64,000 nucleotides of DNA from positions 434,001-498,000 of the forward strand of contig CBDANJ010000008.1 of the NCBI GenBank assembly GCA_965197545.1, written 5' to 3'. Below, in pieces: positions 37,069-45,912 of this stretch. The position numbers and the translations under genes were made by a program. How positions within the stretch are numbered: the first letter of the stretch is position 1; every line of letters starts with the position of its first letter. Below the pieces are notes generated by a model. It did not search any database. It was not told where the DNA came from and saw only the letters and a program-made list of their open reading frames with translations. The stretch comes from CATOSP01 sp965197545. Its GTDB lineage: Bacteria > Chloroflexota > Dehalococcoidia > Lucifugimonadales > UBA3495.

Positions 37069-38226
37069 TCAATTCTGCCCAAGCGTCCGCGGCTCGTAGG
37101 GAGACAGCTCCGGTATGCCGCTGAATTCTTCGTCGCCGCCCAGCGACGAGAGGAATGCCGCCAGGGAGTTTATCTCAGCGTCCGTCAGGTCCAGGGGTCC
37201 CATCATCGGGTCGATGTTGCCGCCCTGGCCGCCGCCGCCGTTGTAGAAGCGCACAACATCTTCCAGGGTATCGAACACGCCATTGTGCATGTATGGAGCG
37301 GTGCGGGCGGCCTCCAGCAGGGAGGGGGTCCTGAACTTGCCCCTGCCGGACTCGTTGAAGGTCAGGGCATACAGGCCGGGGTCGGAGCGCATGGAGACGT
37401 AGGAAGGCACGCCAAACAGCCGGAAGAACCGGCGGAAGGTGATGTGGCGAAGCGGCTCGCTGAATATCTCCGGGTTCTCGGGTACGCCAAGGGCGTGCAT
37501 CTCCCCGTCCGACAGGAGGTCTCCGCCGTGGCACCGGGCGCAGCCGGCATCGCCCTCGAATAGTTCCAACCCGGCCCTGGCGCCGGGGCTGAGGGCATCG
37601 GCCTCTCCGTCCAGAAAACGCAGGTAGGGATGGTTCACGGAGTTCAGGGATGAGACATAGGCGGACAGCGCGTTCAGGACTCTCCCATATGACGGGTCGC
37701 TGCCGTAGTGCTCCCGGAACGCCGCCTCATACGCCGGGACCTGCCTTAGCCGCTCCACCAGGAGACGTCCGTCCACGTTCATAAAGTGGGCTTCCGCCAG
37801 GTGGTCCCGGACCAGGCTGTCCATGTCTCCCGCGGCGAAGCGTCCGTCCCAGTCCAGCAGGGGCATCCGGCCGGCGTTGATGATGGTGGGGGTGTTGCGG
37901 AAGTACAGGGTTCCCCGGTATCCGGCGGACAGGGCCATCCCGTCGGCCCACGCCTGTTGGGGGTCATGGCATGTGGCGCATGAGATGGAACTGTCTCCTG
38001 AGAGGCGGTTGTCGAAGAACAGGAACTTCCCCAACTCCTCGACCGAGGCTGGGGCGGCGGACGTTCCTCGCATGGTTGTTGAAGAGGCCGCCCCGCCGTC
38101 GAGCGCATTGGCTGACAGGACCCCGGCGGACGCCGCCAGGACGACCAGTATGAGAGAGACTGCAACATAACGTTTCTTGAGCACAACAGCAATATTAGAG
38201 ATTTCGGGAAGAGCCTGCAAACCCAC
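37069..38226 (-). CDS. Di-haem cytochrome c peroxidase, IdrP-type
   Basis: About 385 residues if begun at GTG 38226; GTG at 38184 would place the signal sequence (KKRYVAVSLILVVLAASAGV) at the very amino terminus and is perhaps the true start. Two CxxCH haem sites are present (SISCATCHDPQQAW and AGCARCHGGDLLSD) with the family segments YRGTLYFRNTPTIINA and GKFRTPSLLEAARTAPYMHN. It is the first gene of the minus-strand operon peroxidase-peroxidase-Rieske-molybdenum subunit. Periplasmic, perhaps membrane-tethered. About 45% similarity in layout to the downstream paralogue is judged by eye only. Confidence 0.85.
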   Translation of the reverse strand: MGLQALPEISNIAVVLKKRYVAVSLILVVLAASAGVLSANALDGGAASSTTMRGTSAAPASVEELGKFLFFDNRLSGDSSISCATCHDPQQAWADGMALSAGYRGTLYFRNTPTIINAGRMPLLDWDGRFAAGDMDSLVRDHLAEAHFMNVDGRLLVERLRQVPAYEAAFREHYGSDPSYGRVLNALSAYVSSLNSVNHPYLRFLDGEADALSPGARAGLELFEGDAGCARCHGGDLLSDGEMHALGVPENPEIFSEPLRHITFRRFFRLFGVPSYVSMRSDPGLYALTFNESGRGKFRTPSLLEAARTAPYMHNGVFDTLEDVVRFYNGGGGQGGNIDPMMGPLDLTDAEINSLAAFLSSLGGDEEFSGIPELSPYEPRTLGQN

Positions 38227-38255
38227 GTCGAGGGAGTCTCACTCAGACAAAGCGC

Positions 38256-38407
38256 CTAGTACTACAGCCGCACTAACGCTAACTCGGTACTTTCGGTTTC
38301 GAAATTCTCTCAGTTTCATCAAGAGCACACACTGTGGCCGTAGCTGGACGGTGCGAATTTCACGACCGCCCAACACTCCCAGCGGCCATATGCGGCTGTA
38401 GTATTAG
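38256..38407. mobile_element. MITE family 3
   Basis: A 152-bp segment bounded by CTAGTACTACAGCCGCA and TGCGGCTGTAGTATTAG, a 17-bp inverted repeat with one mismatch, with TA just inside each end as in IS630/Tc1-type insertions. It contains no gene. It lies directly upstream of the iodate-reductase-like operon and could separate that operon from its original promoter or supply one. Confidence 0.75.
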
Positions 38408-38484
38408 GGACTTGCCAGCTTGACTTCCTCTACCATCTCCAGTGATGCCTGCGGGAACACCGGGATCACAGGGAGATTATCAGA

Positions 38485-38907
38485 GTGGTCAGAGTAACCA
38501 GAAAGGAAGCCGCAGCTAGGCTAAACATCTCCAAGTCGACCCTCGACAGGATGATCAAACGCGGCGAACTCACCACCGAGACGGAGCAGCACGGCCACCG
38601 GCACACCGTCTGGATCCTCATGGATGACGCCACCGAAGACATCAGTGATGTACCCACTGGAAACACCGATGGTCACTTACCTGAAGCCAGTGAGCACATC
38701 AAAGACAACACCGAGTCCTTTGACCTCGCCCTCCAGGCCGAGGTCAAAGGACTCCGCGAGCTGGTGGACCTGTACAGGGACCGGCTGACCGACGCCGACT
38801 GGCGCTACCAGGAGCTGCTGGAGCAAGTCAAAACCATGACGAAGGCCCTGCCCATGGTGACAGAGGAACCTCCCCGTCCGAAGCGCCGCTGGTGGCTCTT
38901 CCGGTGA
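38485..38907 (+). CDS. Excisionase-like HTH protein with coiled coil
   Basis: A 140-residue protein from GTG 38485, after AGGGAGATTATCA. Residues 1-45 form a DNA-binding domain (VTRKEAAARLNISKSTLDRM, then IKRGELTTET). Residues 75-115 are a charged helix likely to coil (LQAEVKGLRELVDLYRDRLT). The tail is basic with PKRRWWLFR. The layout resembles plasmid or phage regulators and replication accessory proteins. No neighbour shares its orientation nearby; the 38908-39309 gap follows. Confidence 0.65.
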   Translation: MVRVTRKEAAARLNISKSTLDRMIKRGELTTETEQHGHRHTVWILMDDATEDISDVPTGNTDGHLPEASEHIKDNTESFDLALQAEVKGLRELVDLYRDRLTDADWRYQELLEQVKTMTKALPMVTEEPPRPKRRWWLFR

Positions 38908-39309
38908 ACACCGGGCAGGCTTACAGCAGGCCGGAGGATACCATTGGCAATTTCCGGGAAGTCAGGGCGAAATAAGCGGATCCGACGCCGACCAGGGGGA
39001 ACTCTCGAAAATCAGGCCTTCCAGGATGCGTTTTAAGGCCCCTGGAATTTCGGCGTCATACACCACCCTTTGGCGGGATTTGATGACAGTAGCCCGTTGA
39101 GAATCCTTTCATGCACGTAGGACAATGGACGAAGGGCTGTGTTGTGCTCGACGAACGGCACCCGGCACAGAGCCGACGCAACGCGGCCCTACGTCGCGCA
39201 TGAAAGGAGCTGGAGCGGAGACGATGCACAACGGGACGAGGGAGTAGTGCGCGGGGAATTCCCATAGTGTCTGTCTGTGCCGGGCCTTGGTATCTCGTAT
39301 AATTACCGA
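38908..39309. other. Intergenic region, no gene seen
   Basis: About 400 bp. Minus-strand open frames here (to 39418) overlap the next gene and look non-coding. It presumably holds the promoter of the plus-strand gene at 39310, but no clear -35/-10 pair was identified. Confidence 0.4.
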
Positions 39310-40554
39310 ATGACGACACCATCCAGACAGGTACAACCACCCTACGGGTCGGCGAGTGACCTGCCATCGTTCCAAGAGATGACAACTCAGATTCAGGGCT
39401 TAAAACTGCTAACCACATTCATCGCACGGAAGCAGCGCTCTGAGTTACTCAAGTTAGAACGTCAACTTACCCACCTTGCAGCTGTCGTCGACCGCTTCTA
39501 TGACCGGCTAGGACCAAGAAATTGGATACTCCATGATTCGGTCAACATCTCGGCGGTGGAAGCGATTCTGGACCATACGGCCACTAGCGAAGAAGCTGAG
39601 CAGAGATTCATTGAGATCTACCGCGATGAGGACTACTTGGCCTTCTGGACCCACCGGCTATACAGTGTGGACGGCCTACGAGAGCGCGCACACCAGATCC
39701 AGCGAGCCCTAGAGCACTATTCCGCCGGACAGTTCGACAGCACCTCCCTCCATCTGATCTCGGTAATGGACGGTTTCGTAAACGACTTCGAACCCGATGT
39801 GAGGCACGACCTTTCCTCTAGAGACCCTGATGCCATGACCGCTTGGGACAGTGTGGTTGGTCATCACTTAGGGCTAACGAACGCACTAAAGGCATACAAC
39901 AAGACCATCAAGAAGCGAGTCGACGAGGAAGTCTACGAATTGCACCGACACGGCATAGTCCACGGCGCAATTACTCGATTCGACAATGTGGTCGTCGCCA
40001 CAAAAGCTTGGAATATGCTCTTCGCAGTTGTTGACTGGGCGGCAGCGGCTGAGAAGGCCCGCCAGCCGACAGCTCCTCAGCCGACGCTGCAGGAGACCTT
40101 TCAAAAGATGGGCGACACCACGAGAATCAAGAAAATGATTGACGCTTGGAAACCGAGCCGTCTTTCGGTTTCAGATGCTGGCTTCAAAGACCACGAGATC
40201 TACTCACTTACCGTTGAGTTTCTGGACATCTGGCGTGCGCGCAACTTCGGTGCCCTAGCTCGCTTTCCAACGAGGCAGTTCAGAAATAGGGAGACAACAC
40301 CCGGTAAAATGGCCGGGCAACTGCGTGAGCTTTTTCAAGGGTCTGTCCTATCGGAGTTTCGCGTGACCGAGCTGGAAAACACCGCGGCGGCCATCTGGGT
40401 GTCGCGGGGTGAGGCGACCGTGAATGACGCGCCAGGAACCTTTGAGTGCCGTTGGACCATCGAGGAGGCTGACGGTAGGTTCGGGTACGGCTCCGACTCT
40501 GCTTTGAGGCGCCTCGTTTTCTGCGACCCCACTGTCTGGCGGCGGAGCACATAA
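39310..40554 (+). CDS. Hypothetical protein with HEPN-like RHGxxHG motif
   Basis: The chosen start is the ATG at 39310 (MTTPSRQVQPPYG). 414 residues. A helical amino-terminal half contains no known motif. Around residues 210-245 is the segment EVYELHRHGIVHG followed by a Lys-Asn-rich helix (ATKAWNMLFAVVDWAAAA). The R-x4-H arrangement occurs in HEPN ribonucleases and in several uncharacterised defence-associated proteins. The last 130 residues look like a separate alpha/beta unit. Base composition is AT-richer than neighbours, consistent with transfer. Function unknown. Confidence 0.55.
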   Translation: MTTPSRQVQPPYGSASDLPSFQEMTTQIQGLKLLTTFIARKQRSELLKLERQLTHLAAVVDRFYDRLGPRNWILHDSVNISAVEAILDHTATSEEAEQRFIEIYRDEDYLAFWTHRLYSVDGLRERAHQIQRALEHYSAGQFDSTSLHLISVMDGFVNDFEPDVRHDLSSRDPDAMTAWDSVVGHHLGLTNALKAYNKTIKKRVDEEVYELHRHGIVHGAITRFDNVVVATKAWNMLFAVVDWAAAAEKARQPTAPQPTLQETFQKMGDTTRIKKMIDAWKPSRLSVSDAGFKDHEIYSLTVEFLDIWRARNFGALARFPTRQFRNRETTPGKMAGQLRELFQGSVLSEFRVTELENTAAAIWVSRGEATVNDAPGTFECRWTIEEADGRFGYGSDSALRRLVFCDPTVWRRST

Positions 40555-40655
40555 AATTTGTGCCAAGAAGTTGTGGTTGGCAACATGAACCCTTTATGCG
40601 AGGTTCCCATTACCCCTACGTTTGAAAATGCACTCCTACGCCAAGAGATAAGAGA

Positions 40656-41240
40656 TTGAAGTCAATCAGAGAAACGGCCTCAGCCACACTTGACCTCACG
40701 GGCTTACTCGGCTTGCCCTATACCCTCGGGCCAAGGGCTGAAACCACAGCAAGCCCGACCCCCTTGGGAGAAATTCCCTGGGAGCTGCTGCTGAAGCTCG
40801 ACAAAAGTGGCTGGGCGCAGGTTTTCGCCGAAAACGAGGCCAACCAAGACTTCACCCGGAGCCTGGACAGGCTGGTGGCCGCCTGGCTCACGCAGGAGGA
40901 CTACCGAGAGCTTAGAGACATAGCTTCCAGGAAAACCGAACTGCCCACCAGCGAAGCTGCCGAAGCCATATTCTCGGACTGGATAGAGATAACTGCCTGC
41001 AAACGGCTGGGCCACCTGGTGCTGGGCATGAGGTTCACCGAACCCCACATCCCGATCTGCTACGCCCTCTGCAGCGCCGAGAGAGCAGTCCACTCCGCCG
41101 TGAGCTACTCCAAGAGAACGCCGGAACTCACTGAACAGGAGATCGCCGCCGCCAAGCAGGAACTGGAAGAATCCGCCGAGGAGTACGCAGCACTGGCTTC
41201 GCTGGGCATTCTGGATGATCCACCAGAAGGAGCCATGTGA
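40656..41240 (+). CDS. Putative antitoxin of a MazF-type module
   Basis: 194 residues from TTG 40656, preceded by AAGAGATAAGAG. No DNA-binding motif was recognised. The carboxy-terminal 45 residues are a charged helix (PELTEQEIAAAKQELEESAE). Its stop overlaps the GTG of the MazF-like gene by four bases (GTGA), the usual arrangement of antitoxin before toxin. The assignment rests on this coupling; the sequence itself does not match a familiar antitoxin class. Confidence 0.55.
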   Translation: MKSIRETASATLDLTGLLGLPYTLGPRAETTASPTPLGEIPWELLLKLDKSGWAQVFAENEANQDFTRSLDRLVAAWLTQEDYRELRDIASRKTELPTSEAAEAIFSDWIEITACKRLGHLVLGMRFTEPHIPICYALCSAERAVHSAVSYSKRTPELTEQEIAAAKQELEESAEEYAALASLGILDDPPEGAM

Positions 41241-41893
41241 GAAGAGGTGAGATAAGGCATGTAAAGAGCTGGAACTACGTGGGGCACGAGGCCACAGGAA
41301 ACCGCCCCTGCCTTATCCTCAGCCCGGACTTGATCAACTCCAAAGGCATCGCAATCATCGCTCCTCTGACCACACCCGGACCCAACCACGAACACTGGTG
41401 GGAAATCTCTATAGCATCCACCGACTCCACCTGCCTAGTCCCTGACATTAGAACAGTGCCAACGACGGCCCTCGAGTCCTCCGTGCTCGGAAATGCGACG
41501 CAGTACGAACTCGACGGCGTAGGGTTCGCCCTGCACCGCCTGATCGGCGGGTTAGAGGACAGCCCAGACCCCGGCTGTGACCGCGGGGAAGTCTGGACTG
41601 CTGACCTCTCGGGGACGCCATCCGTTTCCCCTCCGGAGATAGTCGAGCTCCTCATATTGCACTACAACCCAGCTAACCTCATGGCGATGACAGCGTTGGT
41701 AACCAGCAGACCTCGAGGAACATCACCCCTGGTATTCCCACTCTCCCAGTCAACAGAACTCACCGGGCAGTCAGTATTGCTAACGCAGCTGAGAGGCATT
41801 TCGGCAGCCCCAAGATTGGTGAAGCCTGTTGGCACCGTATCTCCATCAGACATGGCGGGAATTACCGCCCAGCTCACTGCGTTCCTCGCCTAG
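41237..41893 (+). CDS. Double-domain MazF/PemK-like toxin
   Basis: 218 residues from GTG 41237 after AGAAGGAGCC. Residues 1-95 form one MazF-type domain (RRGEIRHVKSWNYVGHEATG, then RPCLILSPDLIN, then ALESSVLGNATQYELDGVG). Residues 112-218 form a second one (CDRGEVWTADLSGTPSV, then LLILHYNPANLMAMTALVTS, then LLTQLRGI, ending DMAGITAQLTAFL). MazF proteins are sequence-specific ribonucleases of about 110 residues that act as dimers, so this looks like a covalent dimer from tandem duplication and divergence. The second copy lacks the usual R before the PV(V/L)I strand, so it may have lost catalysis. Confidence 0.75.
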   Translation: MRRGEIRHVKSWNYVGHEATGNRPCLILSPDLINSKGIAIIAPLTTPGPNHEHWWEISIASTDSTCLVPDIRTVPTTALESSVLGNATQYELDGVGFALHRLIGGLEDSPDPGCDRGEVWTADLSGTPSVSPPEIVELLILHYNPANLMAMTALVTSRPRGTSPLVFPLSQSTELTGQSVLLTQLRGISAAPRLVKPVGTVSPSDMAGITAQLTAFLA

Positions 41894-41979
41894 CTCTACT
41901 CGAACCCGGTCATCACGGGAGTCCGAAAGCGCCCACGGAGTGTGGCAAACAGCCAAGAGACCCCGCTGATATAGAGCGA

Positions 41980-42018
41980 GTTAAACTCGTGTTAAGATGA
42001 CCTTAACACGAGTTTAAC
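41980..42018. promoter_or_regulatory. Perfect 17-bp inverted repeat before integrase
   Basis: GTTAAACTCGTGTTAAG and its exact reverse complement are separated by ATGAC. It lies 10 bp before the ATG of the truncated integrase, where it could be a repressor operator, a recombinase core site or a hairpin controlling translation. The ribosome site GAGGGCACC is just outside it. Confidence 0.75.
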
Positions 42019-42028
42019 CGAGGGCACC

Positions 42029-42691
42029 ATGACCAGCGACTTGGTCATCGTCCAGCAGCTCCACAACTCACTCGAAGTATCCGAACGCGAGCGCGAGGCG
42101 GCCGAGGCCGTCGCCTCCGGCCTCCGGGACGCCAAGGCCGACAACACCCGCCGGGCCTATGCCTCCGCCTGGCTGCGGTTCCAGGCTTGGGCCGAGGCGG
42201 GCGGCCACCCCACTCTGCCCGCCAGCCCGCAGGCCGTGGCCCTCTACCTGGGCCACCTGGCGGCGGAAGGTAAAGCCATTGCCACCATCGAGCAGGCCAG
42301 GGCTGCCATTTCTCACTTCCACGCCGCCGCCGGCATGCAGAAGAGCGACAACCCCGCCCGCCACCCGGTGGTGGCTGAGGCCGTAAGGGGCTGGCGCAAC
42401 CGGGCCCCGGCACCCAGGCAGGCCGATGCCCTGACCCGGGTCCGCGAGGTCCTCCGCCTGCCCAGGCGTGGCCGTGGCGGCAGGATGGAATCAGCGGAAA
42501 CCGCCCACAAGCGCGCCGCCCTGGACCTGGCCATCATCGGGGTCCTGGCCGACGGCGGACTCCGGCGCTCAGAAGCAGCCGCCCTGACCTGGGGCGACGT
42601 GGAGTTGTGGGACGACGGCACCGGACGCATCACGGTCCAGACTGAAGGAAGTAAACCGGAGAGGGTTCCGCAACCCGGAGGGCCGACATGA
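42029..42691 (+). CDS. Tyrosine recombinase, carboxy-terminally truncated
   Basis: 220 residues from ATG 42029. The SAM-like core-binding domain (TRRAYASAWLRFQAWAEAGG, then AVALYLGHLAAEGK, then IEQARAAISHFHAAAG) and the start of the catalytic domain with box I Arg (GVLADGGLRRSEAAALTWGD) are present. The H-x-x-R and Tyr regions are missing, because the frame ends at a TGA overlapping the next gene's ATG. It cannot cleave DNA by itself but may still bind. The palindrome just upstream and the overlap downstream tie it to the nuclease that follows. Confidence 0.8.
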   Translation: MTSDLVIVQQLHNSLEVSEREREAAEAVASGLRDAKADNTRRAYASAWLRFQAWAEAGGHPTLPASPQAVALYLGHLAAEGKAIATIEQARAAISHFHAAAGMQKSDNPARHPVVAEAVRGWRNRAPAPRQADALTRVREVLRLPRRGRGGRMESAETAHKRAALDLAIIGVLADGGLRRSEAAALTWGDVELWDDGTGRITVQTEGSKPERVPQPGGPT

Positions 42692-44013
42692 CCATCCAAG
42701 ATGCCGAAACCGACCCTGACAGCCAACTGCTGGACCGGGCACTGCCTGCAATAGCTCGACTGGGGGCCTCCCTGGCCGACGAGCACGAGGCCGCGCGCTT
42801 GGCCCTCCATTCACCTAACCTCTTGGATGCCCTTACCAACCTCGGCCATGCCATCGCTGAGGAAAGCGAGCAGCTGGACGCTCTCGATCTCATTGCGCCT
42901 CGCAGGTGGGCCGAGGAGGAATTCCACTCCAAGATCATCAGCTGGCTTCTGGACCCAGCCGCGCACCACCGGCAAGCAGGACACTTCATTGCGTCCCTGC
43001 TCAGCTCGACAATGGCTCCGCCACGGCTTCTCGACGCGGATTGGAGCGCCGCCCAGGTCATCCAGGAATGGGAGAACGTCGTCGAAGGACAGCGGGGCTA
43101 CCTGGACATCCTGGTCATGGACCAAGGCTACCAAAACCTCATGGCCATCGAGAACAAGACCTTTTCCCAGGAGCACAGCAACCAACTCACCCGCTACCGC
43201 CGCGCTCTGGCCGATGCCTATCCCGACTTCACCAGGCACCACATATTTCTGTCTCCCGGCGGCGCCTCGCCCAACCTGGAGCGGGACCGAAAGGACTGGC
43301 AACCGGCCACCTACTCCGTCATCCACGACGCCATCCAGGAAGTCCTGGACACCAGCGTCGCGGATTCCAACGCGAACGCCCTGCTTCAGATTTACGCGAC
43401 GACCATCAGGAGAAACGTCATGCCCGATACTAGAATTGATCAACAGGCCCGCCGCATCTACCTCGAACATCGAGAGGCAATTGACCGCATCTCCGAAAAC
43501 AAGCCGAAATGGGTCGAAGAGACAAAGCCCATGCTGAAAGAGGCCGTCGCCAAGCACTCCTTCTGGGAACTGGATTGCGAAGATGCCCAGTACGTCGGTT
43601 TTCGCGCCGCCGACTGGGACGAGTTTCCCAGCACCAAGACCGGCACCGGCTGGGGCCCCGATTCCAACGCGCTTCTCCTTTTCGAATTCCTCCTGGAAGA
43701 CGAGTATCCCTACCTCGTCCTCGAGGTTTCGCCCGCCGACTCCGGCAACGCCGAGGTCCGGGCCGCTCTCTTCGATGCCGTAAGGCAAAACCCAACGGTA
43801 TTCAAACCCAACTCCAATTCCCTCATCGACGGCTGGATGATTCTGCATCTGGAACCGGACTACATACTCAAACCGGCCGACTATGGGCCTGGCTGGGACG
43901 ACGGCACCGCCCGGCGCAAGATCGAGGATTGGATCGACAGATTCGCAGCCGAGCAGTTTCCAGAAATGAACCGCATAATCGTCGACTGTCTAAAGCGGCA
44001 TCAAGAAGGCTGA
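42688..44013 (+). CDS. PD-(D/E)XK superfamily nuclease (PDDEXK_4-like)
   Basis: 441 residues from ATG 42688, which overlaps the previous stop. The PF14281-type core lies in residues 70-210: ERW-like start (RRWAEEEFHSKIISWLLDP), then YLDILVMDQGYQNLMAIENK with Asp and E-x-K catalytic residues, then YRRALADAYP and HHIFLSPGG. The rest is a mixed region with no motif. PDDEXK_4 proteins are common in defence islands and beside mobile elements, but their targets are largely unknown. Codon use matches the GC-rich neighbourhood. Confidence 0.8.
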   Translation: MTIQDAETDPDSQLLDRALPAIARLGASLADEHEAARLALHSPNLLDALTNLGHAIAEESEQLDALDLIAPRRWAEEEFHSKIISWLLDPAAHHRQAGHFIASLLSSTMAPPRLLDADWSAAQVIQEWENVVEGQRGYLDILVMDQGYQNLMAIENKTFSQEHSNQLTRYRRALADAYPDFTRHHIFLSPGGASPNLERDRKDWQPATYSVIHDAIQEVLDTSVADSNANALLQIYATTIRRNVMPDTRIDQQARRIYLEHREAIDRISENKPKWVEETKPMLKEAVAKHSFWELDCEDAQYVGFRAADWDEFPSTKTGTGWGPDSNALLLFEFLLEDEYPYLVLEVSPADSGNAEVRAALFDAVRQNPTVFKPNSNSLIDGWMILHLEPDYILKPADYGPGWDDGTARRKIEDWIDRFAAEQFPEMNRIIVDCLKRHQEG

Positions 44014-44055
44014 CGCCGCTCCTTGGCTGAGTCCAGCAGAAGCCCGCCCCCGAGC

Positions 44056-44601
44056 TTACGGCACGTCTGCCATCGAGTGGGTACTGCCCACGATGGGCAG
44101 GTAGGTCCGGAGCGTCACCTCCGGGGTCGCATGCCCCAGCCACTGGCTGACCACGTTCAGCGGGATTCCCGCGGTGGTCAGCCAGTGCCGGGCCGCACTG
44201 TGCCGGAGGCTGTGGGCCCCAGCCATCTGGCGCCCGGTCCCGGGCGACTCCTGGTCAAGGCCAGCATGCTCAATGCCAGCCCGCAGGTGCCGCAGTACCG
44301 TCTATCTGGTCAACCCGACAACCAGGTCCCGGGGTCCGTAGGACGCGGGCCAGTTGGCGAATAGGCTGGCCAAGTCCGGGTGAAGCGGGACGGTCCGGCC
44401 CCTGCCGCCCTTACCGCGGCGGACCAACAGGGTGCCGGCCGTAACGTCTATGTCCCGCCATTCCAGGGCCACGGTCTCGCCGACCCGCAGCCCAGATCGC
44501 CACATGATGAGCGCCGCCACCCGGGCGCGGCGAAGCCCCAGGGCCGCCAGGGAATCCAGGAGCCGCTCGACCTGCTGGGGGTTCCAGTAGTGAGGAATCA
44601 T
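44056..44601 (-). pseudogene. Single-domain tyrosine recombinase with in-frame TAG
   Basis: From ATG 44601 (MIPHYWNPQQVERLLDSLAA). 181 codons contain a complete catalytic domain: box I Arg (MWRSGLRVGETVALEWRDID), Lys strand (TLLVRRGKGGRGRTVPL), H-x-x-R (GAHSLRHSAARHWL), GHATPEVTLRTY with the Tyr nucleophile. A TAG at 44304-44302 interrupts the frame after VVGLTR. The amino-terminal core-binding domain is absent by design, as in the recombinase at 46022. It would be active only if the stop is suppressed or erroneous. Confidence 0.8.
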
Positions 44602-44606
44602 CATAG

Positions 44607-44738
44607 GGGAACTTTTGATGTAAAAGTTCCCATCCGGGCAAGCTGAACCCGTCCTCCGACCCACCGTGCCAACCTGAGACCAGGAGGCTGGGGCCGGCCA
44701 GCGAGCCGAAAATGGGAACTTTCAGACTCAAAGTTCCC
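44607..44738. promoter_or_regulatory. Pair of GGGAACTTT/AAAGTTCCC palindromes
   Basis: Two inverted repeats with the same arms: GGGAACTTTT-n5-AAAAGTTCCC at 44607-44631 and GGGAACTTT-n7-AAAGTTCCC at 44714-44738. They lie between the divergently transcribed recombinase (minus) and the coiled-coil gene at 44819 (plus). Repeated identical arms suggest operators or recombinase sites rather than terminators. Confidence 0.75.
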
Positions 44739-44818
44739 TCGAGCCATTCCCCTGAGCCTCCGGCCTGATAAACTGGAAAGAAAGCAATGAGCCGAACGAA
44801 CACCAGAGGATCACCGCC

Positions 44819-45712
44819 GTGACCACGCCAAGCAGAATCAACGAGATACTCCATGAGATGGAGCAGGACCCGGAACTGGCCCAGGCACTGAGGGACACGA
44901 TACTGGGCCAGGAAATCTCCGCGCTTCCTGCCGCGGTCGCCCAGAACCAGGGCCTGATCATCGGGCTCATGGAGCGGCAGCTCGAGCTGGCAAGGGCAGT
45001 GAACACCGCCCTGGATGCGGTGGTCTCGGCAATGAGCCAGGCCGGGGAGAACACGGCCAGGGCACTGGAAGCCCATGGCCAGAGGATTGAAGGAGTGGAA
45101 TCGGCACTGGCGGAACTGCGGGAGGAAGGTCAGAAAACCCGGGAGTCGCTGGGCCAAGTGCTGACCGACGTTAAACAGCTCCGGACCGATGTGAAGCAGG
45201 TTCAGTCCGACACGGCTGAGACCAAGGCCGACGGCAAACAGATCCAGTCAGACGTGAGAAGGATCGACGGCAGGCTGGACCGAGGATTCGGCACCAACTA
45301 CGAGGCCAAGGTAGCCCAGAACGTCAGGAGCATTCTGGGCCAGCAGGCTGGGGTCAGGAACTCCAGGGTGCTGAAGGGGCCGAGTCTCAGGACCGACCCG
45401 GACTTCGACCAACAGGTGGAGAGCGCGGAGGCTAGTGGGGCCATCACCGAGGATGAGAGCGATGAGCTCCTCCTGCTGGACCTGATAGTCTCCGGTACCC
45501 GGCGAGGGAACCCGGAAAGGGTGTACGCCGGGATAGAAGTCTCCATCACCGCCAACGATGACGACGTGAACCGGGCCACCGACAGAGCGCAAATACTCAG
45601 GAAGGTGACCGGAGGACCAGTCATGGCTGTGGTCATTGCCGACAGGGTGGAAGCGCAACAAAGAGAACTGGCGGCGCGAAGGGAGGTCGCAGTGGCGCTG
45701 CACCCCGAGTAG
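44819..45712 (+). CDS. Coiled-coil protein with PD-(D/E)XK-like carboxy terminus
   Basis: 297 residues from GTG 44819, preceded by AGAGGATCACC. Residues 10-150 are heptad-rich (LTDVKQLRTDVKQVQSDTAE). Residues 160-290 form an alpha/beta domain: ELLLLDLIVSGTRRGNPERV, then YAGIEVSITAND, then ILRKVTGGPVMAVVIADRVE. The Asp, then E-x-S spacing resembles a degenerate restriction-endonuclease-like fold. A related domain occurs in the broken gene at 11783. No catalytic Lys is evident. Possibly a structural or sensor protein. Confidence 0.55.
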   Translation: MTTPSRINEILHEMEQDPELAQALRDTILGQEISALPAAVAQNQGLIIGLMERQLELARAVNTALDAVVSAMSQAGENTARALEAHGQRIEGVESALAELREEGQKTRESLGQVLTDVKQLRTDVKQVQSDTAETKADGKQIQSDVRRIDGRLDRGFGTNYEAKVAQNVRSILGQQAGVRNSRVLKGPSLRTDPDFDQQVESAEASGAITEDESDELLLLDLIVSGTRRGNPERVYAGIEVSITANDDDVNRATDRAQILRKVTGGPVMAVVIADRVEAQQRELAARREVAVALHPE

Positions 45713-45912
45713 AGATCACCGACATCCGCGCGCTAGACTCGTCCAATAGGCCCACCAGGTCGATCATGTCCCAACAGGCTCGGAATCACCGCCCTACCCT
45801 GCCGCACCTACCCGCTGCAAGCACCCGGTTCTCCATGTGCTGGGGCGTGCAGGAAATTTCCGTTAATGCACCTTTTGTGTTGTCCGTCCCGCCACTTGCG
45901 CTTATCCGGGAT

